A DNA stretch of 64,000 nt from Flexithrix dorotheae DSM 6795 (GTDB lineage: Bacteria > Bacteroidota > Bacteroidia > Cytophagales > Flammeovirgaceae). The notes beneath the pieces were generated by a model. It did not search any database. It was not told where the DNA came from and saw only the letters and a program-made list of their open reading frames with translations. Positions 1 through 9,723 of this stretch are shown in pieces. The stretch lies in assembly GCF_000379765.1 (NCBI RefSeq), contig NZ_KB903430.1, positions 654,945-718,944 on the forward strand, written 5' to 3'. Both the position numbers and the translations under genes were made by a program. The number at the start of each line of letters is the position of its first letter. The first letter of the stretch is position 1.

Positions 1-640
1 TTAAACCAACCTCTACAGCAATATCGATATTAGAACTAGCCTTAAATTTCACTCCTCCTCCAAATGGAATAGCTAAGGCCATTTTTGAATACGCTTTACC
101 TTCAGTCTGTAATGGTTGAAGATTCACCCAGGTACCTCCAAAACTCTCTGGTGTCACAGCTTGAGGATTGCTATATAAAGCAGATAACCCTAAAGTAACA
201 TATGGTGTAGGAATACTAGTCCTTTTATAGTAATAGCTATTATTCTTAAAAAAGTCTATTACAATTCCTCCATTTAACTCAATTAGCCTATTTCTAAAGT
301 GTAAATTCCTTTTATATCTTCCATATCCACCATTTTGAGTATCAGAAAAATCACTTGCAAAATCATCACCTTTAATTGCCCCATAGGACAATCCGAATCT
401 GGCCGAAACCATCGAATTTAATTTCCTGTTAGCTACTATACCAAGTCCTAACCCTGATTTACTAAAGTCAGTACTCATCATACCAGTCTGAGGTACTAAA
501 TCACCAAAATAATTCAGAAGATTAAGTGATGCTCCTACGCTCCAATATTGCTTACTAGAACCATATCTTTGTGCAAAAGTCTCTTGACCCGTAAAAAAAA
601 CCACGGCAAAAAATACCAGAAAAATTTTAATACTTTTCAT
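1..640 (-). CDS. Outer-membrane beta-barrel protein (DUF6089/PorG-like), C-terminus cut by window edge
   Basis: Reading leftward from the ATG at 638-640 there is an open frame of 213 codons that runs off the left edge without a stop. It begins with a clear signal peptide (MKSIKIFLVFFAVVFF, cleavage expected after FAQ near residue 24). The mature part starts with a segment containing GASLNLLNYFGDLVPQTG and alternates aromatic and glycine residues (for example VGASLNLL, ARFGLSYG, IPFGGGVKF), as in small outer-membrane barrels. The NYFGDL-type opening resembles DUF6089 proteins, the family that includes the T9SS component PorG. Assignment to PorG itself is not supported, because DUF6089 paralogues are common in Cytophagales. 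The gene is followed on its 5' side by about 490 bases without genes. Confidence 0.7.
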   Translation of the reverse strand, partial: MKSIKIFLVFFAVVFFTGQETFAQRYGSSKQYWSVGASLNLLNYFGDLVPQTGMMSTDFSKSGLGLGIVANRKLNSMVSARFGLSYGAIKGDDFASDFSDTQNGGYGRYKRNLHFRNRLIELNGGIVIDFFKNNSYYYKRTSIPTPYVTLGLSALYSNPQAVTPESFGGTWVNLQPLQTEGKAYSKMALAIPFGGGVKFKASSNIDIAVEVGL

Positions 641-1131
641 TCTAAAAATAAATTTTGTTACAAATACAGTAAATTTTTTATCATATTCCTGAATGTTAGT
701 TATCATATCCTCTTTTTTTGAATAGTTCCAACAGTTCAAAAAATTTCACCCACCCTTTTGGTCTGGCTTTACTAACTAACTGGAATTGTTAACATTTATT
801 GAATGAAAAATTGTAGACGCAATTTTTTTTGAGTAATTAAAACTTTTTGAAGGGATAATCATTCACCATCATTTGGGAAATTGATCATTCAAAGGTGGTA
901 AGATCAACAAAACTCGATCAGTTTATGCTTAAATTATAATATTTCGCCTAAAAAATTATATTATACTAAGATTAGCATCTATTACACACCAGGAAGGAAA
1001 GGCCATATAGAGGGTTTGTACTTAGAAGTATTTAAATGTAGGTTTTTTATTTGAATAGATAAGCTGAGTATTTAATGTTTGATTCCAGCTAAAATAATTT
1101 TTAACCAATTTCAAGATTAGAAAAGAATTGT
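641..1131. other. Intergenic stretch, no gene recognised
   Basis: About 490 AT-rich bases between the barrel gene and the ABC ATPase gene. No open frame with a plausible start, no tRNA-like fold and no strong hairpin followed by a T-run was found. It must hold the promoter of the leftward barrel gene and the 3' end of the ATPase transcript. Confidence 0.4.
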
Positions 1132-1845
1132 TTACACTGGTCTAATTTCCCTTACATTTTCATTTATCTTATCCGTTTCGATGAGACCATCACGCAACCT
1201 CACAATTCGGTGAGCATACTCTGCAATATCGTCCTCATGAGTTACCATAATAATAGTGTTCCCTTTACTATAGAGCTCCTCAAACAAATCCATAATTTCG
1301 TAAGATGTTTTTGAATCAAGGTTTCCTGTTGGCTCATCGGCTAATATAATACTAGGATTATTCACAAGAGCCCTTGCAATAGCAACCCTTTGCCTCTGCC
1401 CTCCTGAAAGTTCATTTGGTTTATGTCCAGCCCTTTCCCCTAACCCTACATTTACCAAAGCCTGCATAGCCTTCTCTTCTCTTTCTGATTTTTTAAACCC
1501 TGCATATACTAAAGGTAGTGCCACATTTTCCAATGAAGTTGATCTCGGTAACAAATTAAATGTTTGAAATACAAATCCTATTTCTTTATTCCTAATTTCA
1601 GCCAATTCATTTTCAGTCATATTACTCACATCCTTTCCTGCAAGATGATAACTTCCGCCTGTAGGAGTATCCAAGCAACCTACAATATTCATTAATGTAG
1701 ATTTTCCCGAACCTGATGGGCCCATAAAGGCGACATACTCCCCTTGATTTATTGTTATGGATATAGATTTCAAGGCATGAATAGTTTCACTTCCCATTCT
1801 ATACACCTTTGATATTTCCTTTGTTCTTATTACTTCCTGGCTCAT
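1132..1845 (-). CDS. ABC transporter ATP-binding protein, LolD/MacB (MJ0796) type
   Basis: A 237-residue nucleotide-binding subunit with every ABC motif in place: Walker [10 protein letters not shown] (42-50), Q-loop Gln94, signature LSGGQ (146-150), Walker B ILADE (167-171) and switch His203. The wording of the motifs ([38 protein letters not shown]) is that of the LolD/MacB/FtsE group, whose members power extraction of lipoproteins or substrates from the inner membrane by type-VII-fold permeases rather than classical import. No permease lies beside it, so it is an orphan ATPase that presumably pairs with a subunit encoded elsewhere. The ATPase call is secure; the substrate is unknown. Confidence 0.9.
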   Translation of the reverse strand: MSQEVIRTKEISKVYRMGSETIHALKSISITINQGEYVAFMGPSGSGKSTLMNIVGCLDTPTGGSYHLAGKDVSNMTENELAEIRNKEIGFVFQTFNLLPRSTSLENVALPLVYAGFKKSEREEKAMQALVNVGLGERAGHKPNELSGGQRQRVAIARALVNNPSIILADEPTGNLDSKTSYEIMDLFEELYSKGNTIIMVTHEDDIAEYAHRIVRLRDGLIETDKINENVREIRPV

Positions 1846-2433
1846 TCAGATTTTTATTATTGATTTATGCAAGATAGCTTAAAAAAGCTAATCCTAAAAT
1901 TTAAAACTCACCTATATTTTACACCAAAATATAATCTTTTTTTCATTTTAAATTTCAATTAAAAATGAAATCGGAAAATTTATATTTAGGGAAGGATAAT
2001 TTAACAGTAAAAGAAAATATATGAAATAAATATTCAAATGAATTTTCCACCTATGAAAAATTATGGGTATGAAAAGACATATTTCCATTTATGTGGGAAT
2101 TTAAAATTGAAATTAATTTAGCTTTTAACATTTATTATAGGGTATAATTATTTGTGAATCAGGTTTTCATTACAAAGAAATCTTATGTAATATTTTTATA
2201 ACATTAGCTGGTTTTTTACAGGCTTGCCTATTTAATTGTTAAATCCACAAAGAATTAGTGGAAAATTATAATTTTATTTACAAGTAATAATATAGAAACT
2301 TATCAATTATTTTTTCTATTTATCTCGCTTTTCCGATAAACCTCGCCATCACCTCAAGATATTTAAAAAATCATAGGTCAACATTAAGGATTTATTCTTG
2401 TATATAAAGTTTCTAAACTAACAAACATGCTAT
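1846..2433. other. Intergenic stretch between divergent genes
   Basis: Roughly 590 very AT-rich bases between the leftward ABC ATPase gene and the rightward secreted-protein gene. Stops are dense in all frames, and no RNA gene, repeat or strong hairpin was recognised. It should contain the promoters of both neighbours, but no convincing TTTG/TAnnTTTG pair could be placed. Confidence 0.4.
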
Positions 2434-3096
2434 ATGAAATTTATATACTTAATTTCTTTTATTTTTATCAGTAGTAACATTCTGGCCCAGGACGAGGATT
2501 ATTTAAACCTTGGAAGTCCCTCGGCTCAATCTCCACTGAGTGTTTTTACAAATCAAATTAGTGAGGAGGAGGAACAAAATTACCTCCTTGAAAAAAAATC
2601 GTATGGAAATCCTGATGATTTATATGAAAATCCAATCTCCTTATCAAAATTGGAATTTAAAAACCTTGAACATATAAATACCAGCAATAGTTGCTCTGAT
2701 TACAAAATGAGTGATAAATCTATAAACTCGGTTTTTGGTTCTCTTTTAGAGGAAGAACCCTATTTATGCTTTTACCAAAATCAACTTTATAAAATAAACT
2801 TCAAATTATTTGCTGAAGAAAAAAATAAAGGTGAACTATTAAAAAACCTTACTAAAAGATACGGAAAACCCAACAAACACAAATATGAAATAGACGACAA
2901 AGACGTAAAGTCGTATAGTTGGGAAGGTTATAAATTAGATATACAATTGGTAACTTTCCAAAATAAGGGAATGACTGAACAACTAATGATTGTGGAAGAC
3001 AAGTTAATTTCAAAAATTGCAGAAGCAGACAAAGAAAGAAAAACTTTGGTTAAAGAAGCAAGACTTTACTCCGACATTGAAAGCCTTTTCAGATAA
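2434..3096 (+). CDS. Secreted protein of unknown function
   Basis: A 220-residue protein not recognised as a known family. It starts with a signal peptide (MKFIYLISFIFISSNILAQ) whose Ala-Gln end is typical for Bacteroidota. The mature part is lysine- and glutamate-rich, has a Cys pair spaced by about 25 residues (CSDYKM... and LCFYQNQ) and a C-terminal charged helix. The middle segment (LLKNLTKRYGKPNKHKYEIDDKDVKSYSWEGYKLDIQLV) reads like proteins that compare a computed ligand-binding or texture-like strand set, but that is not enough to name a function. It is a single-gene unit closed by a strong hairpin terminator shared with manA on the other strand. Confidence 0.7.
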   Translation: MKFIYLISFIFISSNILAQDEDYLNLGSPSAQSPLSVFTNQISEEEEQNYLLEKKSYGNPDDLYENPISLSKLEFKNLEHINTSNSCSDYKMSDKSINSVFGSLLEEEPYLCFYQNQLYKINFKLFAEEKNKGELLKNLTKRYGKPNKHKYEIDDKDVKSYSWEGYKLDIQLVTFQNKGMTEQLMIVEDKLISKIAEADKERKTLVKEARLYSDIESLFR

Positions 3097-3108
3097 AACC
3101 CCAAATTT

Positions 3109-3150
3109 AATACACAAAAAGCCAGGCAAATGCCTGGCTTTTTGTGTATT
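3109..3150. terminator. Bidirectional hairpin terminator
   Basis: A perfect 20-bp inverted repeat (arms 3109-3128 and 3131-3150) with GC core GCCAGGC and T/A tracts on both flanks. It lies between the convergent secreted-protein gene and manA, 12 bases after one stop and 15 bases before the other, so one structure can terminate both transcripts. Confidence 0.85.
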
Positions 3151-3165
3151 AAACCTTCCCCTTTT

Positions 3166-4146
3166 TCAAGGCACATAAGCCTCCAACATCTTATAGTAAG
3201 GCTCTGGGGTAACCTTTACATTTTTAATGTTCGCTGGAACCAAAACAGCATCTCCTTTCATAACCTTTAACCTACCAGTCCCAAAATCTAATTCAAATCC
3301 ACCCTCAAAACAAACATATAAGACGAAAGAATCCAGTTTTCTATAGTCCCGCTCAGTGGTTTCTGTAAAGTGAAAATAATTTGTCTCAAAATATTGACAT
3401 GAAGTGATTTTTACAATCTCATTCTCTTTTTTATCATAATCCGTTTTGTACTGATCATAATGCTTATAATCAATGGCGTCCAAAGCTTCCTCTGTATGTA
3501 ACTCCCTTTTATTTCCTTCGGTATCCGTCCTGTCAAAATCATATATCCTGTAGGTAATATCTGAAGTCTGTTGAATTTCAGCCAACAAACATCCTTTTCC
3601 AATGGTATGCACTCTTCCGGCAGGAATAAAAAAAGCATCTCCTGCAGTTACTTCTTCCTTATTTAAGATTTCGTCAAGAGACTTTTCATTTAAATGCTTC
3701 AGATAAGTTTCCTTATCCACATCCTGATTAAACCCGGAAATTAATTTCGTACCCTCATCAGCCTGAAAAATATACCACATTTCAGTTTTTCCAAAAGAGT
3801 TATGTCTTTCTTTAGCAAGTTTATCATCTGGATGAACCTGAATAGACAAATCTTCATTAGCATCTATAAATTTCACTAATAGCGGGAAATCAGTTCCAAA
3901 CTTTTTGTAAATTTTATTTCCAACTAATTCTCCCTTGAATTCCTCAATCAATTCAGTCAAAGCTTTCCCACTAAGAGCCCCTCCATTTACTTCAGAAACA
4001 TTTCCTTTAACTCCAGAAATTTCCCAGGTTTCACCGCAATTTGGCAAGGGAGAAAAATCCTTACCCAGAACAGTATTAATTTTATTACCACCCCAAATCT
4101 TGTCTTTAAATATCGTCTTAAATTTTAAAGGATATAATTGAGCCAT
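3166..4146 (-). CDS. manA: Mannose-6-phosphate isomerase, class I
   Basis: A 326-residue cupin enzyme that interconverts mannose 6-phosphate and fructose 6-phosphate, feeding GDP-mannose synthesis or mannose catabolism in the cytoplasm. The short type-I form seen in Firmicutes and Bacteroidota is recognised by the N-terminal YPLKFKTIFKDKIWGG, and by the zinc ligands Gln103 and His105 in SIQVHPDD, Glu122 in GKTEMWYI and His180 in PAGRVHTIG. The start at 4146 gives the full conserved N-terminus. It stands alone; its terminator is shared with the convergent gene. Confidence 0.93.
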   Translation of the reverse strand: MAQLYPLKFKTIFKDKIWGGNKINTVLGKDFSPLPNCGETWEISGVKGNVSEVNGGALSGKALTELIEEFKGELVGNKIYKKFGTDFPLLVKFIDANEDLSIQVHPDDKLAKERHNSFGKTEMWYIFQADEGTKLISGFNQDVDKETYLKHLNEKSLDEILNKEEVTAGDAFFIPAGRVHTIGKGCLLAEIQQTSDITYRIYDFDRTDTEGNKRELHTEEALDAIDYKHYDQYKTDYDKKENEIVKITSCQYFETNYFHFTETTERDYRKLDSFVLYVCFEGGFELDFGTGRLKVMKGDAVLVPANIKNVKVTPEPYYKMLEAYVP

Positions 4147-4507
4147 TTCTTTTCAAATTTTGATTTCTTTCAAATCTAGGGAAAAGTCAATAATAATAAA
4201 AAAGTTGAGTTATAATGTGTATGCGGCTAAATCGTTACCTGCAATAATTCTGATTTTACAATTATTAACAGTCTCAACTACACATTGTTTTAACTTTGTT
4301 ATTAGTTTGCGTAATTGAGATAACAATAAATAACTTGCATTTCTACCAACACCAAAACCCATAAAACAAGGCCGAGCCTTCATTTAACTTACAATGCTTA
4401 TGGTTTTATATTCTGATTGTCTGGAATATGGTTTCATATCCTATCCAACAATTGATTTGATGTAAAATCATAAATATTTATTTGTGTACCATCAAGTATT
4501 TAAATTT
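4147..4507. other. Divergent intergenic region
   Basis: About 360 bases between manA (leftward) and the first DUF3857 gene (rightward). No gene, RNA or repeat was recognised. It should hold both promoters. Confidence 0.4.
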
Positions 4508-6514
4508 ATGAGAATCCAGAAAGTTATAGGAATTAGTTTTTTCCTATTATTACTCCAAATGAAATTTGCAGCATTTTCCCAGGAAGAAAAGTTTGGGAAA
4601 ATCGAAAAAAAAGATTTAGAAATGAAATCTTATCCGCTGGATACAGCGGCAAGTGCAGTTGTACTTTTCGATGTTGGTAAAACCTATTTTCAATATACTG
4701 ATAATTCAGGTTTTCAGCTTATTTTCGAAAGACACCGGAGGGTTAAGGTGCTTACTAAAGATGGATATGATTACGGAAATTTTGAAATCTATGTAGCAGA
4801 TCAAGGAGAAAGTGATGAAAAAGTTTCTGGCCTAAAAGGTTATACTTATAAGCTAAAAAATGGAAAGATAGAAAAGGTAAAGTTAGAAAAAGAAGCCATT
4901 CACAAGGAAAAATTTAACGATAATTTGAATATAGTTAAATTCAATATGCCAAACATTGAAGAGGGTGTTGTTTTTGAATTTCAATATAAAATAGTTTCTG
5001 ATTTTATCACCTACTTAAAACCCTGGCAATTTCAGGAAGAAATCCCTGTAGTTTGGAGTGAATATACCACTGAAATACCTGAATACTTTTATTATCAAAA
5101 AAATCAGCAAGGATACCTGCCAGTTGAACATTCTACAGGTGAAAAAACTGGGTCCATAAGTCAGATGTATAGGACTGACAACGGATCACGCGGCACTTCA
5201 AAAATTGATTTTAGAATTGAAACTGAAAGTTGGGTTCTAAAAAATGGACCTGCTTTTAACGGAGAAAGCTATATCACTACACCAGATGATTATGTTTCTA
5301 AAATCACTTACCAATTGGCCACCACAAAATTCCCAAATTCACCAGTGAAAGATGTGTTAGGCTCATGGGATAAAATAAACCAAACCCTTCTGGAACACGA
5401 AAGGTTTGGGTCCCAAGCCAAGAAAAAAAGCTATTTTAATGATATTGCCAAAGAAATAAATGCCCAACACACTGAACCAGAAGCTAAATTAGTTGCAGCA
5501 TATCAATACATAAGCCAAAATATCAAATGGAATGAATCCCATTCCTTCCTTTCAAAAGAAAATGTAAAAAAGGCATTAGAGAAAAAAACTGGAAATGTTG
5601 CAGATATTAACCTTGCCCTAAATTCACTATTAAACAATTTGGGATTTGATGCTAATCCTGTTATTTTAAGTACAAGACAGAATGGGAGAGTTAATGTTTA
5701 CCAGCCCATGCTTGATAATATGAATTATGTAATTGTTCATGTTGCCGTGGGTGAAAAAAATTTCCTGTTGGATGCCACAGATAGATTTTTGCCTATTGGA
5801 CAAATTCCATTTAAATGTATGAACGGACAAGGTCGGTTAATTTCAGAAACTAATTCTAGGTGGATTAATCTGGATACAGGAGGGGACTATACAAAAGCCA
5901 CAAGTGTTAAACTTCAAATAAAAGAAGAAGGAAGCCTGGAAGGGACCATGTCAAATACCTACAAAAACTATTATGCCAAAATTGTAAGGAAATCTGTATT
6001 GAGCAAAGGGGAAAAAGAATATTTTAAGGATAATTGGGAAGATAAAGTAGTAAACTTCACCGTATCAGATCCCAATTTTGAAAATGTAAAAGAACTAGGA
6101 GAACCACTTATTACAAAATTCAATATTTCTATTGAAGAGGCTGAGTTAGGTGGTAAAATCTATTTGGATCCAATCTTTTCAAAGTTTTATGAAGAAAACC
6201 CGTTTAAACAGGAAAAAAGAGAATATCCTGTTGATTTTGGATGTCCTACGCAAAAATTCTATTCTTTAGAATTAGAATTACCAGAAGGTTATGATGCAGA
6301 AGAGTTACCCCAGGCAGTAGCTTTAACATTACCGCAAAAGGCAGGAAGATTTACTTATCAGGTTATTAAAAATGGTAACAAATTACAAATTATTTCTTCC
6401 ATTAAAATTTCAAAGCCAGTATTCCTCCCAGATGAATATGCCTATTTAAAAGAGTTTTTCACACAGGCTATATCAAAACAGTCTGAGCAAATTGTACTTG
6501 TAAAAAAGACATAA
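4508..6514 (+). CDS. Exported DUF3857/transglutaminase-fold protein, catalytic residues lost
   Basis: The ATG at 4508 starts a clean signal peptide (MRIQKVIGISFFLLLLQMKFAAFSQ); a GTG 24 bases upstream would put charged residues before it and was not used. The protein (668 residues) has an N-terminal DUF3857 domain (about 40-300), a transglutaminase-like domain (about 310-440) and a C-terminal strand-rich region. In the transglutaminase fold the usual catalytic Cys is Val364 (GNVAD instead of GDC) and the usual His is Tyr407 (MNYVIVHV instead of NHVIV), while the Asp is kept (LLDATD, Asp422). It therefore looks like a non-catalytic member of the family. It is 17 bases upstream of a paralogue that keeps its Cys and His, in one operon. 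Confidence 0.85.
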   Translation: MRIQKVIGISFFLLLLQMKFAAFSQEEKFGKIEKKDLEMKSYPLDTAASAVVLFDVGKTYFQYTDNSGFQLIFERHRRVKVLTKDGYDYGNFEIYVADQGESDEKVSGLKGYTYKLKNGKIEKVKLEKEAIHKEKFNDNLNIVKFNMPNIEEGVVFEFQYKIVSDFITYLKPWQFQEEIPVVWSEYTTEIPEYFYYQKNQQGYLPVEHSTGEKTGSISQMYRTDNGSRGTSKIDFRIETESWVLKNGPAFNGESYITTPDDYVSKITYQLATTKFPNSPVKDVLGSWDKINQTLLEHERFGSQAKKKSYFNDIAKEINAQHTEPEAKLVAAYQYISQNIKWNESHSFLSKENVKKALEKKTGNVADINLALNSLLNNLGFDANPVILSTRQNGRVNVYQPMLDNMNYVIVHVAVGEKNFLLDATDRFLPIGQIPFKCMNGQGRLISETNSRWINLDTGGDYTKATSVKLQIKEEGSLEGTMSNTYKNYYAKIVRKSVLSKGEKEYFKDNWEDKVVNFTVSDPNFENVKELGEPLITKFNISIEEAELGGKIYLDPIFSKFYEENPFKQEKREYPVDFGCPTQKFYSLELELPEGYDAEELPQAVALTLPQKAGRFTYQVIKNGNKLQIISSIKISKPVFLPDEYAYLKEFFTQAISKQSEQIVLVKKT

Positions 6515-6531
6515 ACCAACAAAATATTAAA

Positions 6532-8442
6532 ATGAAATTTATATCCAATTTAACCCTATTAGGACTTATATTATTTAGTTTCCCTGCAATTAGTGGGGAA
6601 ATTAAATACCCTATAAGCGAAATTCCTGAAGAGTTGCTAAAAGATGCTAATGGAGTTTTAAGATTAGATGAAACTGAATTTACGCTGAAATCAATAAAAG
6701 AAGGCACATTGCGCAGGAAATATGCAATTACCATTCTTAATAAAAAAATGGAAGATTGGGCTTCAATCCAATTGGTTTATTCTGATATTATTGATATTTC
6801 CAAAATTGAAGGGACATTGTATGACGCCTATGGAAATGAGGTCAGATCCTTAAAAAAGAAGGACTTTAAGGATCAGAGTGCAACTGGAGGAGGAACTTTT
6901 GTAGGTGATTATAGGGTAATTTTTGCTGATCTCCTATATAATCAATTTCCTTATACAGTCGAGTTCGAATATGAAAAAGATTACGATGAACTTTATCAAT
7001 ATGAAAGTTGGGACCCGGTTCCGGAAAATTATTTAGCCGTAATGAATTCTTCTTACAAACTGGTTTTTCCTAAGGACATTGAAGTAAGAATAAACGAAAA
7101 ATATTTAAGAAAAGACAGGAAAGAATTTATTCAGGGAGATAATCAGGTTTATTTGTGGGAAGAAGGAAATATCCAATCCGTACTTCCCGAGGATTTATAC
7201 AATGATTATGAATTACCCCAGGTAGAAATTGCTCCCGGTAAATTTTACTACGGAGGATATGAAGGTGATTTTTCATCCTGGAAATCATATGGCATTTGGT
7301 ATAATAACCTGCTAAAAGGACGTGATGAACTTTCCGAAACCACTAGGACCAAAATTCGGGAAATGGTGAAAGATGCTCAATCAGATGAAGAGAAGGTGAA
7401 AATTATCTATGAATACCTGCAATCAAAAACCAGATATGTGAGTATACAGCTTGGCATTGGTGGATTACAACCATTTGAGGCTTCCTTTGTAGATGAAAAG
7501 GGATATGGAGATTGTAAAGCCTTATCAAATTATACTTTGGCAATGCTAAAAGCGGTGGGAATTACTTCCTACTTTACGGTTATTTATGGAGGAAAATATG
7601 CGCCAAAAGTGAAGGAAGACTTCCCTATGGATAAATTTAATCATGTAATTTTATGTGTTCCGCTGGAAAAGGATACTATTTGGCTTGAATGTACCAGTCA
7701 AACGGAGGCATTTGGCTATCAGGGAGGTTTTACGGATGATCGAAAAGCAGTTATCATCAAACCAGATGGAGCTGAACTGGTTCACACTTCGGTAATCAAA
7801 AAAGATGAAAATTTACAAATTAGAAGTGCTGAGGTATTTATCGATGAAAAGGGAAATGCTTCGGCAAGTTTAAAAAATACTTATAAAGCTTTACAGGAAG
7901 GGAAAAGGAAATTTGTTGCTGAACTCCCCAAAGAGGATCAGAAAAAGTGGTTATACGAAAACCTGGATATTTCAAATTATGAAATTCAGCAATTTTCCAT
8001 GAATCGCGTGAAATCCAAAATTCCTGAAACCCACGTTTCCTTGGATATAAATATCCGCAAATGTGCCTCAATAAATGGAAAAAGGTTATTCCTTAAGCCA
8101 AACCTATTAACCAAAATGTCATGGATCCCAGAAAGCCTTGAGGAAAGAAAAACAGAAATTGAGCTCAATAGATTTTATGACTTTATAGACCATGATACTG
8201 TGGTTTACCACCTGCCTGAAAATTTTCATGTAGAATACAATCCTGAAAAAATTCAGTATGAATCTCAATTTGGAAAATATGAAGCTTCAATTACTGTGGA
8301 TAAAAATAAAGTGACATACATCCGGAGAATGGAAATGAACCAGGGAATCTACCCTAAAGAATCCTATGGAGAGCTTAGAAAGTTTCTGAAGGATGTGGTT
8401 AAAGCCGATAAAACGAAAATGGTTTTTGTAAATAAGACATAA
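6532..8442 (+). CDS. Exported DUF3857/transglutaminase-fold protein, probably active
   Basis: A 636-residue protein with signal peptide (MKFISNLTLLGLILFSFPAISG), an N-terminal DUF3857 domain and a transglutaminase-like domain around 280-400. The catalytic Cys is present (Cys328 in GYGDCKALS) and so is the His (His371 in KFNHVILCV). The third acid position reads WLECTSQ, with Glu386 where Asp is usual. Its overall plan matches the preceding gene, from which it is separated by 17 bases, so the two are a co-transcribed paralogous pair. Family members act in the periplasm or at the cell surface on unknown protein or peptide substrates. The stop codon lies inside a perfect palindrome that ends the operon. 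Confidence 0.87.
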   Translation: MKFISNLTLLGLILFSFPAISGEIKYPISEIPEELLKDANGVLRLDETEFTLKSIKEGTLRRKYAITILNKKMEDWASIQLVYSDIIDISKIEGTLYDAYGNEVRSLKKKDFKDQSATGGGTFVGDYRVIFADLLYNQFPYTVEFEYEKDYDELYQYESWDPVPENYLAVMNSSYKLVFPKDIEVRINEKYLRKDRKEFIQGDNQVYLWEEGNIQSVLPEDLYNDYELPQVEIAPGKFYYGGYEGDFSSWKSYGIWYNNLLKGRDELSETTRTKIREMVKDAQSDEEKVKIIYEYLQSKTRYVSIQLGIGGLQPFEASFVDEKGYGDCKALSNYTLAMLKAVGITSYFTVIYGGKYAPKVKEDFPMDKFNHVILCVPLEKDTIWLECTSQTEAFGYQGGFTDDRKAVIIKPDGAELVHTSVIKKDENLQIRSAEVFIDEKGNASASLKNTYKALQEGKRKFVAELPKEDQKKWLYENLDISNYEIQQFSMNRVKSKIPETHVSLDINIRKCASINGKRLFLKPNLLTKMSWIPESLEERKTEIELNRFYDFIDHDTVVYHLPENFHVEYNPEKIQYESQFGKYEASITVDKNKVTYIRRMEMNQGIYPKESYGELRKFLKDVVKADKTKMVFVNKT

Positions 8443-8478
8443 AAAAAGGAGTTTTTAAAAACTCCTTTTTTTATGTCT
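8435..8478. terminator. Bidirectional terminator: perfect 44-bp palindrome spanning a stop codon
   Basis: Arms 8435-8456 and 8457-8478 are exact reverse complements with no spacer. The structure combines a GGAG/CTCC core with seven-base A and T tracts, so it can act as terminator on either strand. Its left arm contains the TAA stop of the transglutaminase-fold gene, and its last base overlaps the TAA of the convergent dusB. Confidence 0.85.
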
Positions 8479-9470
8479 TAGGAAATTAACATTTCTCCTT
8501 TCAATTCAATAATACTTTCTAAAATTTCCACTACTTCTTCATAAGTCCCTGCTTCTACCAGGTTTTTTCTGTAAGGTTTAAAATTTGAAATACCTTTAAA
8601 ATAGGCAGTATAATGTCTCCTCATTTCAAAAATACCTTGTCTGGGGCCTTTCCATTCTAAAGAAAAATCTAAATGTTTTTTACAAACTTTTATCCTTTCC
8701 TCCAATGAGGGAGGGTCAAGGTGTTCCCCTGTTTTTAGAAAATGCTTTATTTCATTAAAAATCCACGGATAGCCAATAGCTGCTCTACCTATCATCATTC
8801 CATCAGTGCCAAAAGTATTTTTATAATCCTGAGCTTTTTCCGGAGAATCAATATCTCCATTCCCAAAAATTGGAATATGTATATCCGGGTGCTCTTTTAC
8901 CTCTTTTATAAATGACCAGTTCGCTTCCCCTTTATACATTTGTTTTCTGGTACGCCCATGAATTGTAAGCGCCTGAATACCAACATCCTGAAGCCTTTTA
9001 GCTACTTCTACAATTTTTATGGTATCGTCATCCCATCCCAAACGGGTTTTTACGGTTACGGGCAATTTGCAGGTTTTTACAATTTCCTCAGTCATTTTCT
9101 GCATTTTAGGCAAATCCAGAAGAATACCTGCTCCAGCGCCCTTGCAAGCTACTTTTTTCACCGGGCAACCATAATTTATATCTACCAATTCCGGGTTTGC
9201 GGCCTCTGCAATTGCAGCAGCTTCCCGCATTGATTCTATTTTTTCTCCAAAAATTTGGATTCCTATTGGCCGCTCATAATCATAAATATCCAGCTTTTTC
9301 ACACTCTTTACTGCATCTCTTATCAAGCCTTCAGCCGAAATAAATTCTGTATACATTAAATCCGCACCATTCTCTTTACAAACTGCTCGAAATGGGGGAT
9401 CACTCACATCTTCCATTGGAGCCAATAATAATGGAAAATCCGATAATTCTAAGTTTCCTATCTTTACCAC
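8478..9470 (-). CDS. dusB: tRNA-dihydrouridine synthase, DusB type
   Basis: A 330-residue FMN enzyme that reduces uridines of the tRNA D-loop. The TIM-barrel start (LAPMEDVSDPPFRAVCKENGADLMYTEF) and the catalytic loop NYGCPVKKVACKGAGAGILL with the active Cys are diagnostic, as are HGRTRKQMYKG and FGNGDIDSPEKA. The C-terminal helical domain is complete (RRHYTAYFKGI). Within the family the PVKKV-GAG wording fits the DusB clade that is general in Bacteroidota. Single gene, with its terminator shared with the convergent operon. Confidence 0.92.
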   Translation of the reverse strand: MVKIGNLELSDFPLLLAPMEDVSDPPFRAVCKENGADLMYTEFISAEGLIRDAVKSVKKLDIYDYERPIGIQIFGEKIESMREAAAIAEAANPELVDINYGCPVKKVACKGAGAGILLDLPKMQKMTEEIVKTCKLPVTVKTRLGWDDDTIKIVEVAKRLQDVGIQALTIHGRTRKQMYKGEANWSFIKEVKEHPDIHIPIFGNGDIDSPEKAQDYKNTFGTDGMMIGRAAIGYPWIFNEIKHFLKTGEHLDPPSLEERIKVCKKHLDFSLEWKGPRQGIFEMRRHYTAYFKGISNFKPYRKNLVEAGTYEEVVEILESIIELKGEMLIS

Positions 9471-9723
9471 AATTCAAATATTATGATTTCACTTTAACCT
9501 TTTTAGAATATTTTCTTAGTTTTCAACTTCATTTAAAATGGCATTTTTTATCTCCCTTTTTTTCATCCTTCCATTAGAAGAAGATTTTTCAGGGTAATTT
9601 GGTTTGCCGATTATGTATGAAAACTATATTGTTTTATTTTTACCCAATCTTTGGAATACAATAAATCTATCAGGTTACTTTCTCCTTATCTTAGGCAGAA
9701 TAAAAATGCAAAAATAATTTAAA

